NCBI GenBank assembly: GCA_049487715.1
Contig: CP150589.1
Location: 62,001 to 126,000 of the forward strand
Length of the DNA: 64,000 nucleotides
Source: Pycnococcus provasolii
Lineage: Eukaryota; Chlorophyta; Pseudoscourfieldiophyceae; Pseudoscourfieldiales
Direction of reading: 5' to 3'
In this document: positions 19,450 to 28,867 of the stretch, piece after piece
How positions within the stretch are numbered: position 1 is the first letter of the stretch
Layout of the letters: every line of letters begins with the position of its first letter
The notes under the pieces: model-generated
Databases searched by the model: none
Told to the model about the DNA's origin: nothing
Seen by the model: only the letters and a program-made list of their open reading frames with translations
Made by a program: the position numbers and the translations under genes

Positions 19450-20928
19450 TCACTTGATGCGTATTGTACGAACCGCGCCAAGGGCGCGAAATATCTCAAT
19501 GGCGAGGTCGAACGAGTGCACGCTCGTGACGCCTTGCACGCGGTCAAAGTAGTGGTAGGGTGCCGCCGCCATTTTCTTTGACGTATACGCCTCAAATCCG
19601 TACATGTCCACCTCGTCGCACACGGTGAGCGCGAAAAGGACCGCATACAGGCCGCTCATCGGCTTGTCGTGGAACTTCGTGTGTTTCGTCTCCTCGACGG
19701 CGTGCTTCAGAGCGAACCAAAGGCGCTGCGAGCGTGCGACGAACGACGGATGCAAGAAGTGTATGCGGTGCGCGGGGAACTTCTTGATGAGCGGGTTGAA
19801 GATGGCGCGCCGGTTGATTGGCGACGCCACCTCGAAGAAGAGCAGTGTCGCCGGCCTGAGCCCGTGTCCACCTCTCCGCGAGTCGCCGCCGATCTCGCCC
19901 TTGAGCAGGAAGCGCGCATTCTCGCGGTTGCTCAGGTCGTACGTCGTCTTCGAGCCGACGTCGCCCTCGAATCCCTTGGTTGGCGCGTAGTTCATGCGCA
20001 GCACGGCGTCGTGCGCGTCGATGTCTCGCCCCTTGTTTGACTTCAGCAAAGTTCCAGAGTTGCCGACGATGGCGCACGTTCGGTGGTGCTCGGTTCCGTC
20101 GGATGCGTAGTCGGTCTGCGGGAGCACGCGCAGCAGGTCCGCGTCTACCGCAAGCCTTGTCTCCTTGTTCTGCGGCGGCATGCCGAGGAACTTCGACGTT
20201 GCGGATAGCGCGGCGTCGACGTCCGACTTGGCCAAGATCGTTGGCTGCGTGCTTGACGGCTGCAGCAGAGCTTCCTTGGTGAGAATGCGCTCGACGGCGT
20301 TTGGCGCAATGGACGACGACGACGACGACGACGACGGTCCTGAGTGGTGCTTTTTTGTTGTCGTCGCTTTGCTAGGTGCTGGTGTGCTTCTTTCCCCATC
20401 GGCGGACTCATCTTCGTCGGCGACGGCAGCGTTATGAGCTGGTTGCTGTTCGTGATCCTCCTCCTCATCTTCTTCGTCTGGCGTCTCGCCGACGCCGACG
20501 TCCTGCTCTTCCTCAACGTCGGCGACGGTAGGAGCAGTTGTCGTCGTCGTTCGAGGCGTCGAGCCTTGACTGCCGCTTCTTCTGCTGCCGCTGCTTCGTG
20601 TGGGCGTGTGTGTCTGCTGCTTGGCCGTATTTTGCCGTGCGTGTAGTAGTGGCGTCGTCGTGTCCACGGATCTGCTGGTTCCTCCCGCTCCCCCTCCGAC
20701 GGTGAGAAGCACGATCAGGCCACACAGTGCGACGACACCAGCTGCTATCAGCAGGAGTCGGTTCGTGGAGCTTCGCAGGCACAGGACGAGTCGTCTCGGC
20801 GGGAACGGCACGCCTAAGACGCGAGGGTCGTGGTCCTTCCGGTTCGAGTCGAAGTTTTCGCTGTTGTTGATATCGATTGTCGACATGGCCGCTGCCGCCG
20901 CCGCGGACGAAACCGTCGCCGCCGCCAT
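19450..20928 (-). CDS. sialyltransferase-like glycosyltransferase, family GT29
   Basis: 492 residues from ATG 20928 (ATG 20886 is an alternative). It is a type II Golgi-style protein: a short basic N tail, one membrane anchor (RLLLIAAGVVALCGLIVLL, ~70-90), a Ser/Thr/Glu-rich stem to ~280 and a lumenal catalytic domain. Sialylmotif L is seen at CAIVGNSGTLLKS through DAVLRMNYAP and SKTTYDLSN; motif S at SGLYAVLFALTVCDEVDMYGF-like sequence; motif III as HYFD. The terminal motif is HSFDLAIE, with His-to-Glu spacing longer than the usual HxxxxE. GT29 enzymes transfer CMP-activated sialic acid; in algae the donor could instead be CMP-Kdo, which is an inference. The frame stays open into a TTAGGG array upstream, which is taken as 5' UTR. 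Confidence 0.88.
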   Translation of the reverse strand: MAAATVSSAAAAAAMSTIDINNSENFDSNRKDHDPRVLGVPFPPRRLVLCLRSSTNRLLLIAAGVVALCGLIVLLTVGGGAGGTSRSVDTTTPLLHARQNTAKQQTHTPTRSSGSRRSGSQGSTPRTTTTTAPTVADVEEEQDVGVGETPDEEDEEEDHEQQPAHNAAVADEDESADGERSTPAPSKATTTKKHHSGPSSSSSSSSIAPNAVERILTKEALLQPSSTQPTILAKSDVDAALSATSKFLGMPPQNKETRLAVDADLLRVLPQTDYASDGTEHHRTCAIVGNSGTLLKSNKGRDIDAHDAVLRMNYAPTKGFEGDVGSKTTYDLSNRENARFLLKGEIGGDSRRGGHGLRPATLLFFEVASPINRRAIFNPLIKKFPAHRIHFLHPSFVARSQRLWFALKHAVEETKHTKFHDKPMSGLYAVLFALTVCDEVDMYGFEAYTSKKMAAAPYHYFDRVQGVTSVHSFDLAIEIFRALGAVRTIRIK

Positions 20929-21793
20929 GCGCTCGAGGAGCTTAAGGTTCCCTAGCAGTCTAGGTCTCTTTGACTGAGCAGGCCAGAGCGAGGCTGGCGT
21001 TGGTTGCGTGCGTGCGTGCAAACGCGGTGTGGAAGTGGCGTTAAGTGCAACACTGACTGGCGAGGTGTGTGTGTGTGTGCAAGATGAGAACGGATCTCTG
21101 GACAGCGTGACTGAACAAGCTTTGGCGGAGGAGAATGGCGGAGGGGGGAACGCGCGCGGCGGGAGGTTAGGGTTAGGGTTAGGGTTAGGGTTAGGGTTAG
21201 GGTTACCTAATCTGTATGGAAAGAGGGGGGGAGGCTGCCTGGAGAAAGATGACTGGCTCAAGGAGGGGTGCCGTCCCGGCAGACTGAAAAAGAAGGAAAC
21301 ACCTCCCCGGCCTTGGTCCCATTCGCCCAGTCCAGTCCGTTCGGTGGTCCATTCGTTTCCCAGCCCACTAACAATGGCGTCTCCGTCCGAGCCAAACCAC
21401 GGTTCCCGCATCGTACTGCTCGTCGCTGATGAACAGACCGACCTCACCACGTGAGCTTCTTCGAGTTCACGGCAGACAGCCCGAGAACACACACTTTTTT
21501 TATCCAGCAAAAGCTCAGCAAAAAATCCCAGGTGAGACGTCGCTTGTTCTCTCGAGGGACTCCCCTGTGACCTTTTGTCTTCTTGGAAGGGGAAAAGCCG
21601 AAAAGGGGAAACCCGAGGTATGGTTTCCCGAGGGAGGAGGGGAGGGGCAGACCGCAGACGTGGCAGACGTGTTTGTTGTTCTACCGGGTACCGTAGGCGG
21701 CGCACCTTCCCCTTCATCGGCTTTTACTTGTCAGTGCCACTCCTCGTCTCGTCTACGCTTACCCTCCTAGTCAGTCAGTCAACCCACATCCAC
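20929..21793. promoter_or_regulatory. divergent intergenic region with telomeric array
   Basis: An 865-bp spacer between the GT29 and thiolase genes. It carries the telomeric array at 21165-21205 and otherwise unrecognised purine-rich sequence. Confidence 0.5.
21165..21205. repeat. interstitial telomeric repeat, (GGTTAG)6 plus 5 bases
   Basis: A perfect 41-bp TTAGGG-type array lies between two divergent genes, 237 bp upstream of the GT29 start. Confidence 0.95.
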
Positions 21794-23113
21794 ATGGCGC
21801 CTGCGTCACCCCACATGAAGCGCGTCTCCGTGCTGCTCGGCCACCTAGATGAGACGCGCACGGATGCACCTCTCTCCGAACTCATGACGCACCACTGCAA
21901 CGCGCTCGCGTCCGTGGGACAACCCGCGCGCAATGCGCCCGACGATGTCGTGATTGTCTCCGCGCTGCGCACGCCGCTCTGCAAGGCGAAGAAGGGTGGA
22001 TTCAAGGACACGATGCCCGACGACCTGCTCGCGACCGTGCTCTCCGCTGTCACGGAACGCACGGGTGTCGACAAAAGCAGCGTCGGAGACATCGTCGTGG
22101 GAAGCGTTCTCGGAGACGGATCGCAGCGCGCCATACAGTGCCGCATCGCGTCGCTGCTCACGGGTTTCCCCGAAGAAGTGCCCATACGCACAGTCAACAG
22201 GCAGTGCAGCAGCGGACTGCAGGCGATCGCGGACGTCGCCGCCGCCATCAAAAGCGGGTACTACGACGTGGGCATCGGAGCGGGTGTCGAAAGCATGACC
22301 ACCAATCCCATGCAGTGGAACGGCGGCGTAAACCCCAAGGTGGAGACGCACGCCGCCGCGGCGTCGTGCCTGCTTCCTATGGGAATCACGTCCGAGAACG
22401 TCGCCGAGGCGTTCGGGGTGACGCGCAACAAGCAGGACAGCATGGCGGCACGCAGCCACGCGCGCGCAGCCTCGGCAGCAAAGGCGCACAAGTTCGACGC
22501 GGAGATCGTTCCCGTGGTGACCAAGGTGAAGGACAAGGCGACTGGACTCGAGAACGAGGTGGTCATCTCCGCAGACGACGGCATTCGCGCGGGAGTCACG
22601 GCTGCGCAGCTCGCGAAGCTCAGGCCCGCGTTCAAGCCGAACGGGACGACCACCGCCGGCAACGCGAGCCAGGTGACGGACGGCGCCGCTGCCGTGCTCA
22701 TGATGAAGCGCTCGGAGGCGGAGCGCCGAGGACTTCAGATCCTTGGAACGTTCCGCGCCTTCGCGGCGGTGGGATGCGATCCCGCCGTCATGGGAATCGG
22801 ACCCGCGGTTGCCATCCCCGAGGCGTGCAAGAAGGCTGGCATCAGCGTGAAGGACATTGATCTGTTCGAACTCAACGAGGCGTTCGCATCGCAGGCGTCG
22901 TACTGCTGCGAAAAGCTTGGCCTGGACGAGGAGAAGGTGAACGTCAACGGCGGTGCCATCGCGCTCGGTCACCCGCTCGGTGCCACGGGGGCGCGCTGCG
23001 CCGCAACGCTGCTTCACGAGATGAACCGCCGCGGACCTTCGTGCAGGTATGGCGTTGTCAGCATGTGCATTGGCAGCGGAATGGGCGCTGCGGCGGTGTT
23101 TGAGAACTGCTAG
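21794..23113 (+). CDS. peroxisomal 3-ketoacyl-CoA thiolase with PTS2 signal
   Basis: 439 residues from ATG 21794. Residues 9-17, RVSVLLGHL, match the PTS2 consensus (R-L/V/I-x5-H-L), so import into peroxisomes with cleavage of the leader is expected. The thiolase fold starts near VIVSALRTPLCKAKKGGF. Catalytic residues are visible: nucleophile Cys138 in NRQCSSGLQA, His in the GHPLGATGARC motif, and the C-terminal Cys in CIGSGMGAA. The enzyme performs the last step of fatty-acid beta-oxidation, releasing acetyl-CoA. Length and motifs fit plant and algal KAT enzymes. No introns are seen. Confidence 0.95.
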   Translation: MAPASPHMKRVSVLLGHLDETRTDAPLSELMTHHCNALASVGQPARNAPDDVVIVSALRTPLCKAKKGGFKDTMPDDLLATVLSAVTERTGVDKSSVGDIVVGSVLGDGSQRAIQCRIASLLTGFPEEVPIRTVNRQCSSGLQAIADVAAAIKSGYYDVGIGAGVESMTTNPMQWNGGVNPKVETHAAAASCLLPMGITSENVAEAFGVTRNKQDSMAARSHARAASAAKAHKFDAEIVPVVTKVKDKATGLENEVVISADDGIRAGVTAAQLAKLRPAFKPNGTTTAGNASQVTDGAAAVLMMKRSEAERRGLQILGTFRAFAAVGCDPAVMGIGPAVAIPEACKKAGISVKDIDLFELNEAFASQASYCCEKLGLDEEKVNVNGGAIALGHPLGATGARCAATLLHEMNRRGPSCRYGVVSMCIGSGMGAAAVFENC

Positions 23114-23517
23114 ACACGACTCGCTGAGAGACGGTGCCTTTCAAACCAAAACCAAAACCGCATTAGGGGGGTGTTGATATAGCCATTGAAGAAAAGGGGG
23201 AGGAGTAGAAGTTTGTTGAAGAGTCTTCTTTTACACAACACAACCAATCTTGATTTTTTTTCCGTTTTCGAAGCTCCAAGTTTGCGGTTGTTTTCATTTT
23301 TTGTCGTCGCCATCGCCATCAACGAAGAGGAGGAAGGAGAGGAAGGGAAACGAAAACCTCAAGGAGACAGTGAAGCATGCCAGCACCGCCCTTTCCCTGA
23401 CACAATCAAGCTTAGATGAGTTCTTCATGAAACATTATATTACATCTCACTGCACTTGACTCAAACCAAACCTGGCGATGAGAGTTGAAATGCAACAGGT
23501 CTATTATTTTTGCTTTT
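23114..23517. other. convergent intergenic region
   Basis: The spacer between the thiolase and GT47 genes. AAACCAAAACC tracts are present; no gene is seen. Confidence 0.5.
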
Positions 23518-24954
23518 TCAGTACTCTCTCTGCACGACCGAGTCGAGGAAAAGGTCGTCTGGGTGTTCCGAGCAGTCTGGCTGTTCTTTCGGCAGGTTCT
23601 TGCGCAGGTGCAGATTTTCGAAGAGGCGGAGAAGCGCCTCGCCCTCGTAGTCTCCAACCTTGGAGTCGAACTCCCACCACAGGCTCTTTCGGTGTTGTCG
23701 CACAGCCTCGAAGTACCTCTCCTTTTGCGCTTCCGCCTGGCCGAGGTACACGCGAAGGCGCGCCATCTTGTGACTCTTCAAGATGAATGCGAATTTCTTG
23801 TACGGCAGAATCTCCTCGTAGGGCTGTCTGACGTCGTCCTGGATGATGACGGGAATGCAGCCGTTGTACATGCTGATGAAGAGGCGGTTTCCAAACCCGC
23901 CGCCGGTTGGCGCAAGGCAGAAAATGCTGGTTTTGAAGTTCGAGTCGTCCGCCCGAGGCTGGATGATCATGCGCGGGAATTTTGCCGTGTCGTTGAACAT
24001 CATGAAGATCATTCCGCGCGTGCCGTGGCTGTAGTGCGTGCCCGTGCCGTGGCCCGAGTGACGCACGACGCCGGAGTTGCCGGCGAAGAAGAGGAGCGTC
24101 GTGCGTTTGGGGTCATCTGCCGCCTTGCCCGGCGTCATGTCTACCATGGACAGGAAGTCGTTCGCGATGGGCACGACGATGTCCTTGCCTGGAACGTGGC
24201 AGAGCGAGCCGCGGCGAATCGGGCCGTTTCTGCCGTCCGTCTCCCGCTTCGTCAAGCCCCAGTGCGACAGTATGACGGCGTTCCGAACCTGCGGCGACCC
24301 AGGCTCGCCAGGCCCAAAGCCGCAAAAGCCGTGGTCCGCAGAGAAGGCGAAGATGTGTTTCTGCGGAGCGTCATCCCACCACGGCCCGAGCTTGCGCAGC
24401 TCCTGCAGCACTAGGTCGACGTGTGCAGTGGTGTAGTTCCACGGCGGTGTACCTGGCGGGTACTTTTTGACCCATTCTCCGTGCGTCGAGCAGTAAAAGT
24501 TTGCGGGAACGAACAGGAAGTCGGCGTCGCTCGGACTGCTCACGGCGAGGTTGTTATTCAGCAGCATTTCTTCCAGGTCACTTGCGAGCGAGTACGAGCC
24601 GCGCGATACGCAGTTGGGTCCTTTACTTTCCTGCAGGTTGTACACGTAGATGCGCGGCGCGGCGGCCTTAAGTTTTTCGTAGTGCTGCAAGGTGATGTGG
24701 CTGTTCTGAACGAGCGGCGGTATGTAGGCCGGCGTGGTCGTTTCTTCTGGCTGTGGTGCGGATGCGGATGCGGCTGGTGGAAACTCCGAAGACTCTGGAG
24801 TCTCGGCGGCAGAGGCGTCCAACGAGTGGTCGTGTTGCGTGCGCGCGTGTCTGTTCGCGTGTCTGCGTACTGTACTCGGATTTCGGAAGGCGAACGAGAC
24901 GTCCAACGAGCCTAGTATTAAGAGCAGCACCGCTATGCAGCCACGGGCGGACAT
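23518..24954 (-). CDS. exostosin-family glycosyltransferase (GT47)
   Basis: 478 residues from ATG 24954. An N-terminal hydrophobic stretch (CIAVLLLILGSLDVSFAF) is a signal anchor or signal peptide, followed by a short Ser/Pro/Glu-rich stem. The exostosin domain begins near RIYVYNLQES (~115), with DADFLFVPANFYC, HIFAFSADHG, TLLFFAGNSGV, and the donor-site block FCLAPTGGGFGNRLF then GCIPVIIQDDVRQPYEEI. GT47 enzymes of this type add sugars such as glucuronate, galactose or arabinose to cell-surface polysaccharides and glycoproteins in the Golgi. It lies near the GT29 gene, separated by the thiolase. The acceptor is unknown. Confidence 0.9.
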   Translation of the reverse strand: MSARGCIAVLLLILGSLDVSFAFRNPSTVRRHANRHARTQHDHSLDASAAETPESSEFPPAASASAPQPEETTTPAYIPPLVQNSHITLQHYEKLKAAAPRIYVYNLQESKGPNCVSRGSYSLASDLEEMLLNNNLAVSSPSDADFLFVPANFYCSTHGEWVKKYPPGTPPWNYTTAHVDLVLQELRKLGPWWDDAPQKHIFAFSADHGFCGFGPGEPGSPQVRNAVILSHWGLTKRETDGRNGPIRRGSLCHVPGKDIVVPIANDFLSMVDMTPGKAADDPKRTTLLFFAGNSGVVRHSGHGTGTHYSHGTRGMIFMMFNDTAKFPRMIIQPRADDSNFKTSIFCLAPTGGGFGNRLFISMYNGCIPVIIQDDVRQPYEEILPYKKFAFILKSHKMARLRVYLGQAEAQKERYFEAVRQHRKSLWWEFDSKVGDYEGEALLRLFENLHLRKNLPKEQPDCSEHPDDLFLDSVVQREY

Positions 24955-25803
24955 CTTCACCTGCGGCAAACACGACGTGAAAATGTTGGTGCGGCGATCG
25001 GGATGTCTTTGCGTGCGACAGTCAACTCAGTTGATTCGTGCAGGACTTGCGACGCCGACCATGAAGGTGGTATGAATGATCGCTCCGCCGTCGCCGAAAT
25101 TGGTCTGCTCTACATAGGTCCAATAGGTGTCTGCTCTCCCGCTCACCACGATGGCAGGTCGGTGGTGCCACGCGTGACGCGTCCCTCCATCCCAGTCCCT
25201 TGATTATTTGCGTGGGCATTTGGTTTGATGTCCGCCGGTGGCGATGCACGCGCGCCTCCTCCGCCGCAAGGACTCGGCGGGCCGCAGCATACGCACGTGT
25301 CGTCGTCGACCCTCTCTGGGTCGCGCGAGTGTTGGATATGCCTCTATGTTGGAAACTACACGGTACTATAGATGGTCAAATACTGGTATGCGCGAAAACG
25401 CGTAATGTCTAAAATGATAATAAACGGACCGGTCATTTGTAAGTCGTCCTGTGACGGCGGTCTAGCGACTGACGTTCCGTCTTAACGTCTTAGTAGTGGA
25501 CAAGTAGAGGTGTAATTGCAATAATAATGGTTACTAAGGAACTTAAGGTGAAGGGGGAGGAAGTCCCCTCGGGGGGTCGACTCCACGTCACCTGGCCTCC
25601 ACGTCAGGGGATCTAGGGAAGATATTCCCTTAGACCCTCAAGGGTGTATCCCTATTCGGGCATTGCGTGTTCCTCACACACCACCCCGCAATGTCTGAGT
25701 AGTGCCTTAGATAAGAGACACCCTCCAAAAAGAACTGAGTATGCGGAAGCCAACCAGCTGTGCAAAAAGAAAACCACCATTGCGGTAAACGAGCTCGAGT
25801 TGT
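24955..25803. other. intergenic region, no gene seen
   Basis: No convincing ORF is present. From ~25540 the sequence has GGGGAGGAAGTCCCC-like inverted GC-rich motifs. It leads into the TIR element at 25804. Confidence 0.45.
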
Positions 25804-26419
25804 GGCCAACTGGGAGCTAAAGCCCCCCCCTTAGGACCCCAAAGCGGACACGGAGGTTTCGGCCGAAGGCCGAAAATTTTTTTAAAATGTGCTCTCAAAT
25901 TGGATATATTCTATTACATTTACTCTGTCTCCTCTTCCCAATTGTCATCCCCAAGAGTTTGCAAAATTTTGTTTTTTATATCCGGCGAGAGATGGTATCG
26001 AAGCCTTGGAGCACTGCTCGTGCTCGCCTCACCTCGCGTTGAACGCCTCAACGGTACGTCATCTAAAACTATTTTGCCTAGCCGGATGTCCTCCACAAAG
26101 ATTGTGAATGCTTTACTAGGCACGACTTCGTAATGGCTTGCGCCGGCTGCAATCGGCTCTAGTTTAGTCACATCAATCACCTCGTCGTCAACACGAAATT
26201 TGCCAAACCATCCTTCAAAGTCCTCTGCCACTTTGTACACGGCTTTGTCAACCCTTCCTAGCATGAAAGGCTCATGCTCATACGTGAGTTCTACGGCAAT
26301 TATCTCGCCTGGTTCGCTTGCCATGGCGATGCGACGATGTTTTTTTGGTGTCAGTGGTGGCGAATTAGGGTTTTGACCCTCGTGTCCGCTTGAGACCCCC
26401 CTTTAGCTCCCAGTTGGCC
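25804..26419. mobile_element. 616-bp element with terminal inverted repeats and one ORF
   Basis: Perfect 19-bp terminal inverted repeats lie at 25804-25822 and 26401-26419 (GGCCAACTGGGAGCTAAAG and its complement). The inner flanks are also related (AAGCGGACACG-type sequence on both sides). The pair is bounded by the 4-bp direct repeat TTGT at 25800-25803 and 26420-26423, consistent with a target-site duplication. The single ORF inside does not look like a transposase, so this could be a non-autonomous DNA transposon that carries a gene. Superfamily unknown. Confidence 0.7.
25920..26324 (-). CDS. 134-aa hypothetical protein inside the TIR element
   Basis: A complete 134-residue ORF from ATG 26324. 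It is acidic, starting MASEPGEIIAVELTYEHEP, with alternating hydrophobic and charged residues typical of a small beta-rich domain (~8-85), then a Ser/Arg-rich linker and an acidic C terminus (DDNWEEETE). No DDE, HUH or tyrosine-recombinase motif is visible. Codon use is more AT-rich than in flanking genes. Its location wholly between inverted repeats implies it moves with the element. No function is proposed. Confidence 0.5.
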   Translation of the reverse strand: MASEPGEIIAVELTYEHEPFMLGRVDKAVYKVAEDFEGWFGKFRVDDEVIDVTKLEPIAAGASHYEVVPSKAFTIFVEDIRLGKIVLDDVPLRRSTRGEASTSSAPRLRYHLSPDIKNKILQTLGDDNWEEETE

Positions 26420-26423
26420 TTGT

Positions 26424-27160
26424 CTTCGTCGTGGATGGACTTATTTGGTCGGCAGACCAATTAGGTCCAGGAATTCCTCGACCTGTAGGTCCCCTAGTAG
26501 GGACTCGAGCCTCACGAGGCTCGCCCTTCCCTTTTTCCCCCACTGTAACTTCATTCTACACTTTTGGTTTATTTTCACGTCGTCACTCGTTTTTGACGTT
26601 CGTGCTTACTAAGAGTTGTGGAGTTCTTTAGTCGGCAAGGGTTTGTAGGGGGCCCCAGAGGGAGGTCCCGCCTTGCACCCGACCCCCCTTCCTCGCCCAT
26701 CACTCGGAGCTGCGCGGGAACTCGGCAGGGCGATCCGCCCGTCTAGAGAGCAGTCGACAGGACAGGACGGCAGCTATTAAATTTTTTTTTAGCCGCCTCT
26801 GACCTTGAGAGAAGGTGCGCTGCGCGCACCCTGACCAACACCGTTTTGGGATGTTCTGTCCCGAGTAAGTGCCCCGCAACGACGGGACGTTCAGGTTCAA
26901 GGCAAGTACCATGGTGAATACCTTTCCCGTGAATACGGGCTGACGCCCGCGTACCACCTCCTTTCGGGGGGCGTCGCTGCCCTCAGAAACTCCCCGTGCT
27001 TCCTGCTCTTCTCTTCTCGACTCCACTTCTAAGATGTATCCCGTGTCGACACCTGAGCTCTCAACTGTTCCCCTCTCGCGGCACCTGCCCCCTCCCCTCC
27101 CTCCTTCCGCCCTCCCCTCCAACAACGCCCAACTCTCTTCCAAAACAACGGCGATAAAGT
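26424..27160. other. intergenic region with element remnants
   Basis: It holds the deleted element copy at 26631-26866. A 29-bp string at 27031-27059 is identical to 39505-39533, and sequence upstream of both is also similar, marking another dispersed repeat. No gene is seen before the SLC44 start. Confidence 0.55.
26631..26866. mobile_element. internally deleted copy of the element at 56181-57246
   Basis: Bases 26631-26727 match the reverse complement of 57170-57246, apart from a 20-bp insertion at ~26647-26666. Bases 26793-26866 match the reverse complement of 56181-56254 at nearly every position. The ~915 bp in between, which carry a 318-aa ORF in the longer copy, are replaced here by 65 unrelated bases. 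Confidence 0.75.
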
Positions 27161-28867
27161 ATGTCGTCGTACGCCGGCAAGACGAAGGGCGAAGACTCGT
27201 CCGGCCCGTCGTCGTACGGGGGCAATGGACCGTACGCGCCTCTCTCAGGCTCCTCGGAGGTGGTGGGCGAGTCCGCGCCTCTGCTCGCGACCATCACGAT
27301 GTCGACGGCGTCCTCCGTCGCGGGATTCAACTACGACGCGAACCGACCCGCGCAAGACCGCATGTGGTCCTGGGTGTTTGCCGTGTGCTTTATCGTGTGC
27401 GTCTCCATGGGAATACACGGTGCCGCGAACGTCAACCCGAGGTACAGGGACGCATTCACCAAAGACTTCATGAGCGACCCCGCGAACTGCCCCGCAGAAC
27501 CAAGTCGACGAATGCTCATCGAAAACGAACCGCCGCAAATCGACCCGCACGTGTTCGGAAAAGCAGCAGCCGCAGCCCTCGTCGCGTCAAGCGCCGCCTC
27601 TGTCGCACTTGGACTCATGCTCGTCAAGGCGGCGGAGCGTAACGCGCACGCCATGCTCAACTTTGCCGCGGGCACGCAGGTGGCCTTGCCCGCGTTTGCC
27701 GCCGTGCTCAACCTCATCGCCGGGAACGTCGTCGGCGCCGTCATCTTCGGACTCTTCGCGCTCTTCATGGGATGGCTCATGAACCGCTGGCGCCACTTCT
27801 TTGATCTATGCGCACGCCTCATCTCCGTCGCCGCCACGGCGCTGACGAACAACCCCATGCTTGTTCCTGTTGTGCTGCTTCTCAAGCTTGGAGGACTTCT
27901 CGTCGTGCTCCCTATGATCACGCTCATGGTTGTGTCGCTCACCAACGGGCATATCGTGCCAAACCCGTACGTCGACAGCTCTGGAACTGGGGGCGTGTGC
28001 CAAAATGCGGAGGGAACCGACGTTCCGTGCTGCATGTGGGAAGTCAAGCCGTGGGTGAACGCGTACTTCGCTCTCGGATCCATCTTCTGCCTGTGGACGA
28101 TGATGATTGTCTTTGAAATGCGCACGTTCGTCACCGCCAGTGTGGCGACGCAGTGGTACTACCAGCCCGTCGGAAGTCCTCCACTCGGCAACTCCGCAAT
28201 CACGCGCGCTGTCGGGCACGCGTTCGGCCCGTCGTTTGGCTCGGTGGCATACGGCGGTCTGATTTTGACGTGGGTTCAGATTATGAAGGACGCCGCGAAC
28301 AAAATGCAGCGTGAGCGCAACATCTTCTCCATCCTTCTCGGGTGCATCATGGCGTGCCTTCTTGAGCTCATCGAATTTTTGACCAAATTTGCAACCATTC
28401 GCTGCGCCGTAACTGGCGAGGCTTTCTGCGAGGCTGCCAGGAATGCCACAGATCTCCTGAAGAGGAATCTTCTGCCCACCGTTGGCGTGTGGTATTTCCC
28501 CCCGATGGTGCTCGGCCTCTTCTCCTTCATCCTCAGCGTCGTGTGCGCCGTGGCGGCATTCTTCGTTGCACGCTTCTCCTTCGAAGGCGAACTCAGCCTC
28601 GTGCTCACCGAGAGCATCCTGCTCGCATTTTTCGTGTTTTTTATCGTTCTTGTTGGCGTCAGCTTCTTTGCGAACCTCCTCCTTAGCGTGGTGGACGCGG
28701 TCTTCATGTGCTACGCATCCGACAAAGATCGCAGCGTGGTCACGCACGTGGAAATCCACGACGTATTCCAGGCTGTTCCGATGTCCACGATGCCAGGACC
28801 TGTGATCTCGCAGCCAGACGGCGAAATCGGCTACGGCCGACCTGTGGAGGGCGAGAGGGCTGTGTAA
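27161..28867 (+). CDS. choline transporter-like protein (SLC44/CTL family), shorter form
   Basis: 568 residues, single exon. A ~65-residue Ser/Gly-rich cytosolic N terminus is followed by TM1 (MWSWVFAVCFIVCVSMGIHG), a loop with several Cys, and about nine more hydrophobic spans. The C-terminal half has the family signature around HAFGPSFGSVAYGGLILTWVQ and the DAANKMQRERN loop, then VDAVFMCYASDKD. The size is like plant CTL and yeast PNS1 proteins. CTL proteins carry choline or other organic cations, or act in membrane trafficking. The gene is one of two SLC44-family members here (see 48351-51086). Confidence 0.85.
   Translation: MSSYAGKTKGEDSSGPSSYGGNGPYAPLSGSSEVVGESAPLLATITMSTASSVAGFNYDANRPAQDRMWSWVFAVCFIVCVSMGIHGAANVNPRYRDAFTKDFMSDPANCPAEPSRRMLIENEPPQIDPHVFGKAAAAALVASSAASVALGLMLVKAAERNAHAMLNFAAGTQVALPAFAAVLNLIAGNVVGAVIFGLFALFMGWLMNRWRHFFDLCARLISVAATALTNNPMLVPVVLLLKLGGLLVVLPMITLMVVSLTNGHIVPNPYVDSSGTGGVCQNAEGTDVPCCMWEVKPWVNAYFALGSIFCLWTMMIVFEMRTFVTASVATQWYYQPVGSPPLGNSAITRAVGHAFGPSFGSVAYGGLILTWVQIMKDAANKMQRERNIFSILLGCIMACLLELIEFLTKFATIRCAVTGEAFCEAARNATDLLKRNLLPTVGVWYFPPMVLGLFSFILSVVCAVAAFFVARFSFEGELSLVLTESILLAFFVFFIVLVGVSFFANLLLSVVDAVFMCYASDKDRSVVTHVEIHDVFQAVPMSTMPGPVISQPDGEIGYGRPVEGERAV

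Noticed and set aside
21165-21205. True chromosome end at the TTAGGG array
   Set aside because: Unique genes with long intact frames lie on both sides, so the array is internal.
20929-21717. Longer start for the GT29 protein through the telomeric array
   Set aside because: It would add a long Asn-Pro repeat and Ser/Pro-rich sequence; the ATG at 20928 gives a normal type II anchor.
21845-23017. 390-codon open frame on the minus strand
   Set aside because: It is antisense to the thiolase, which has all catalytic motifs.
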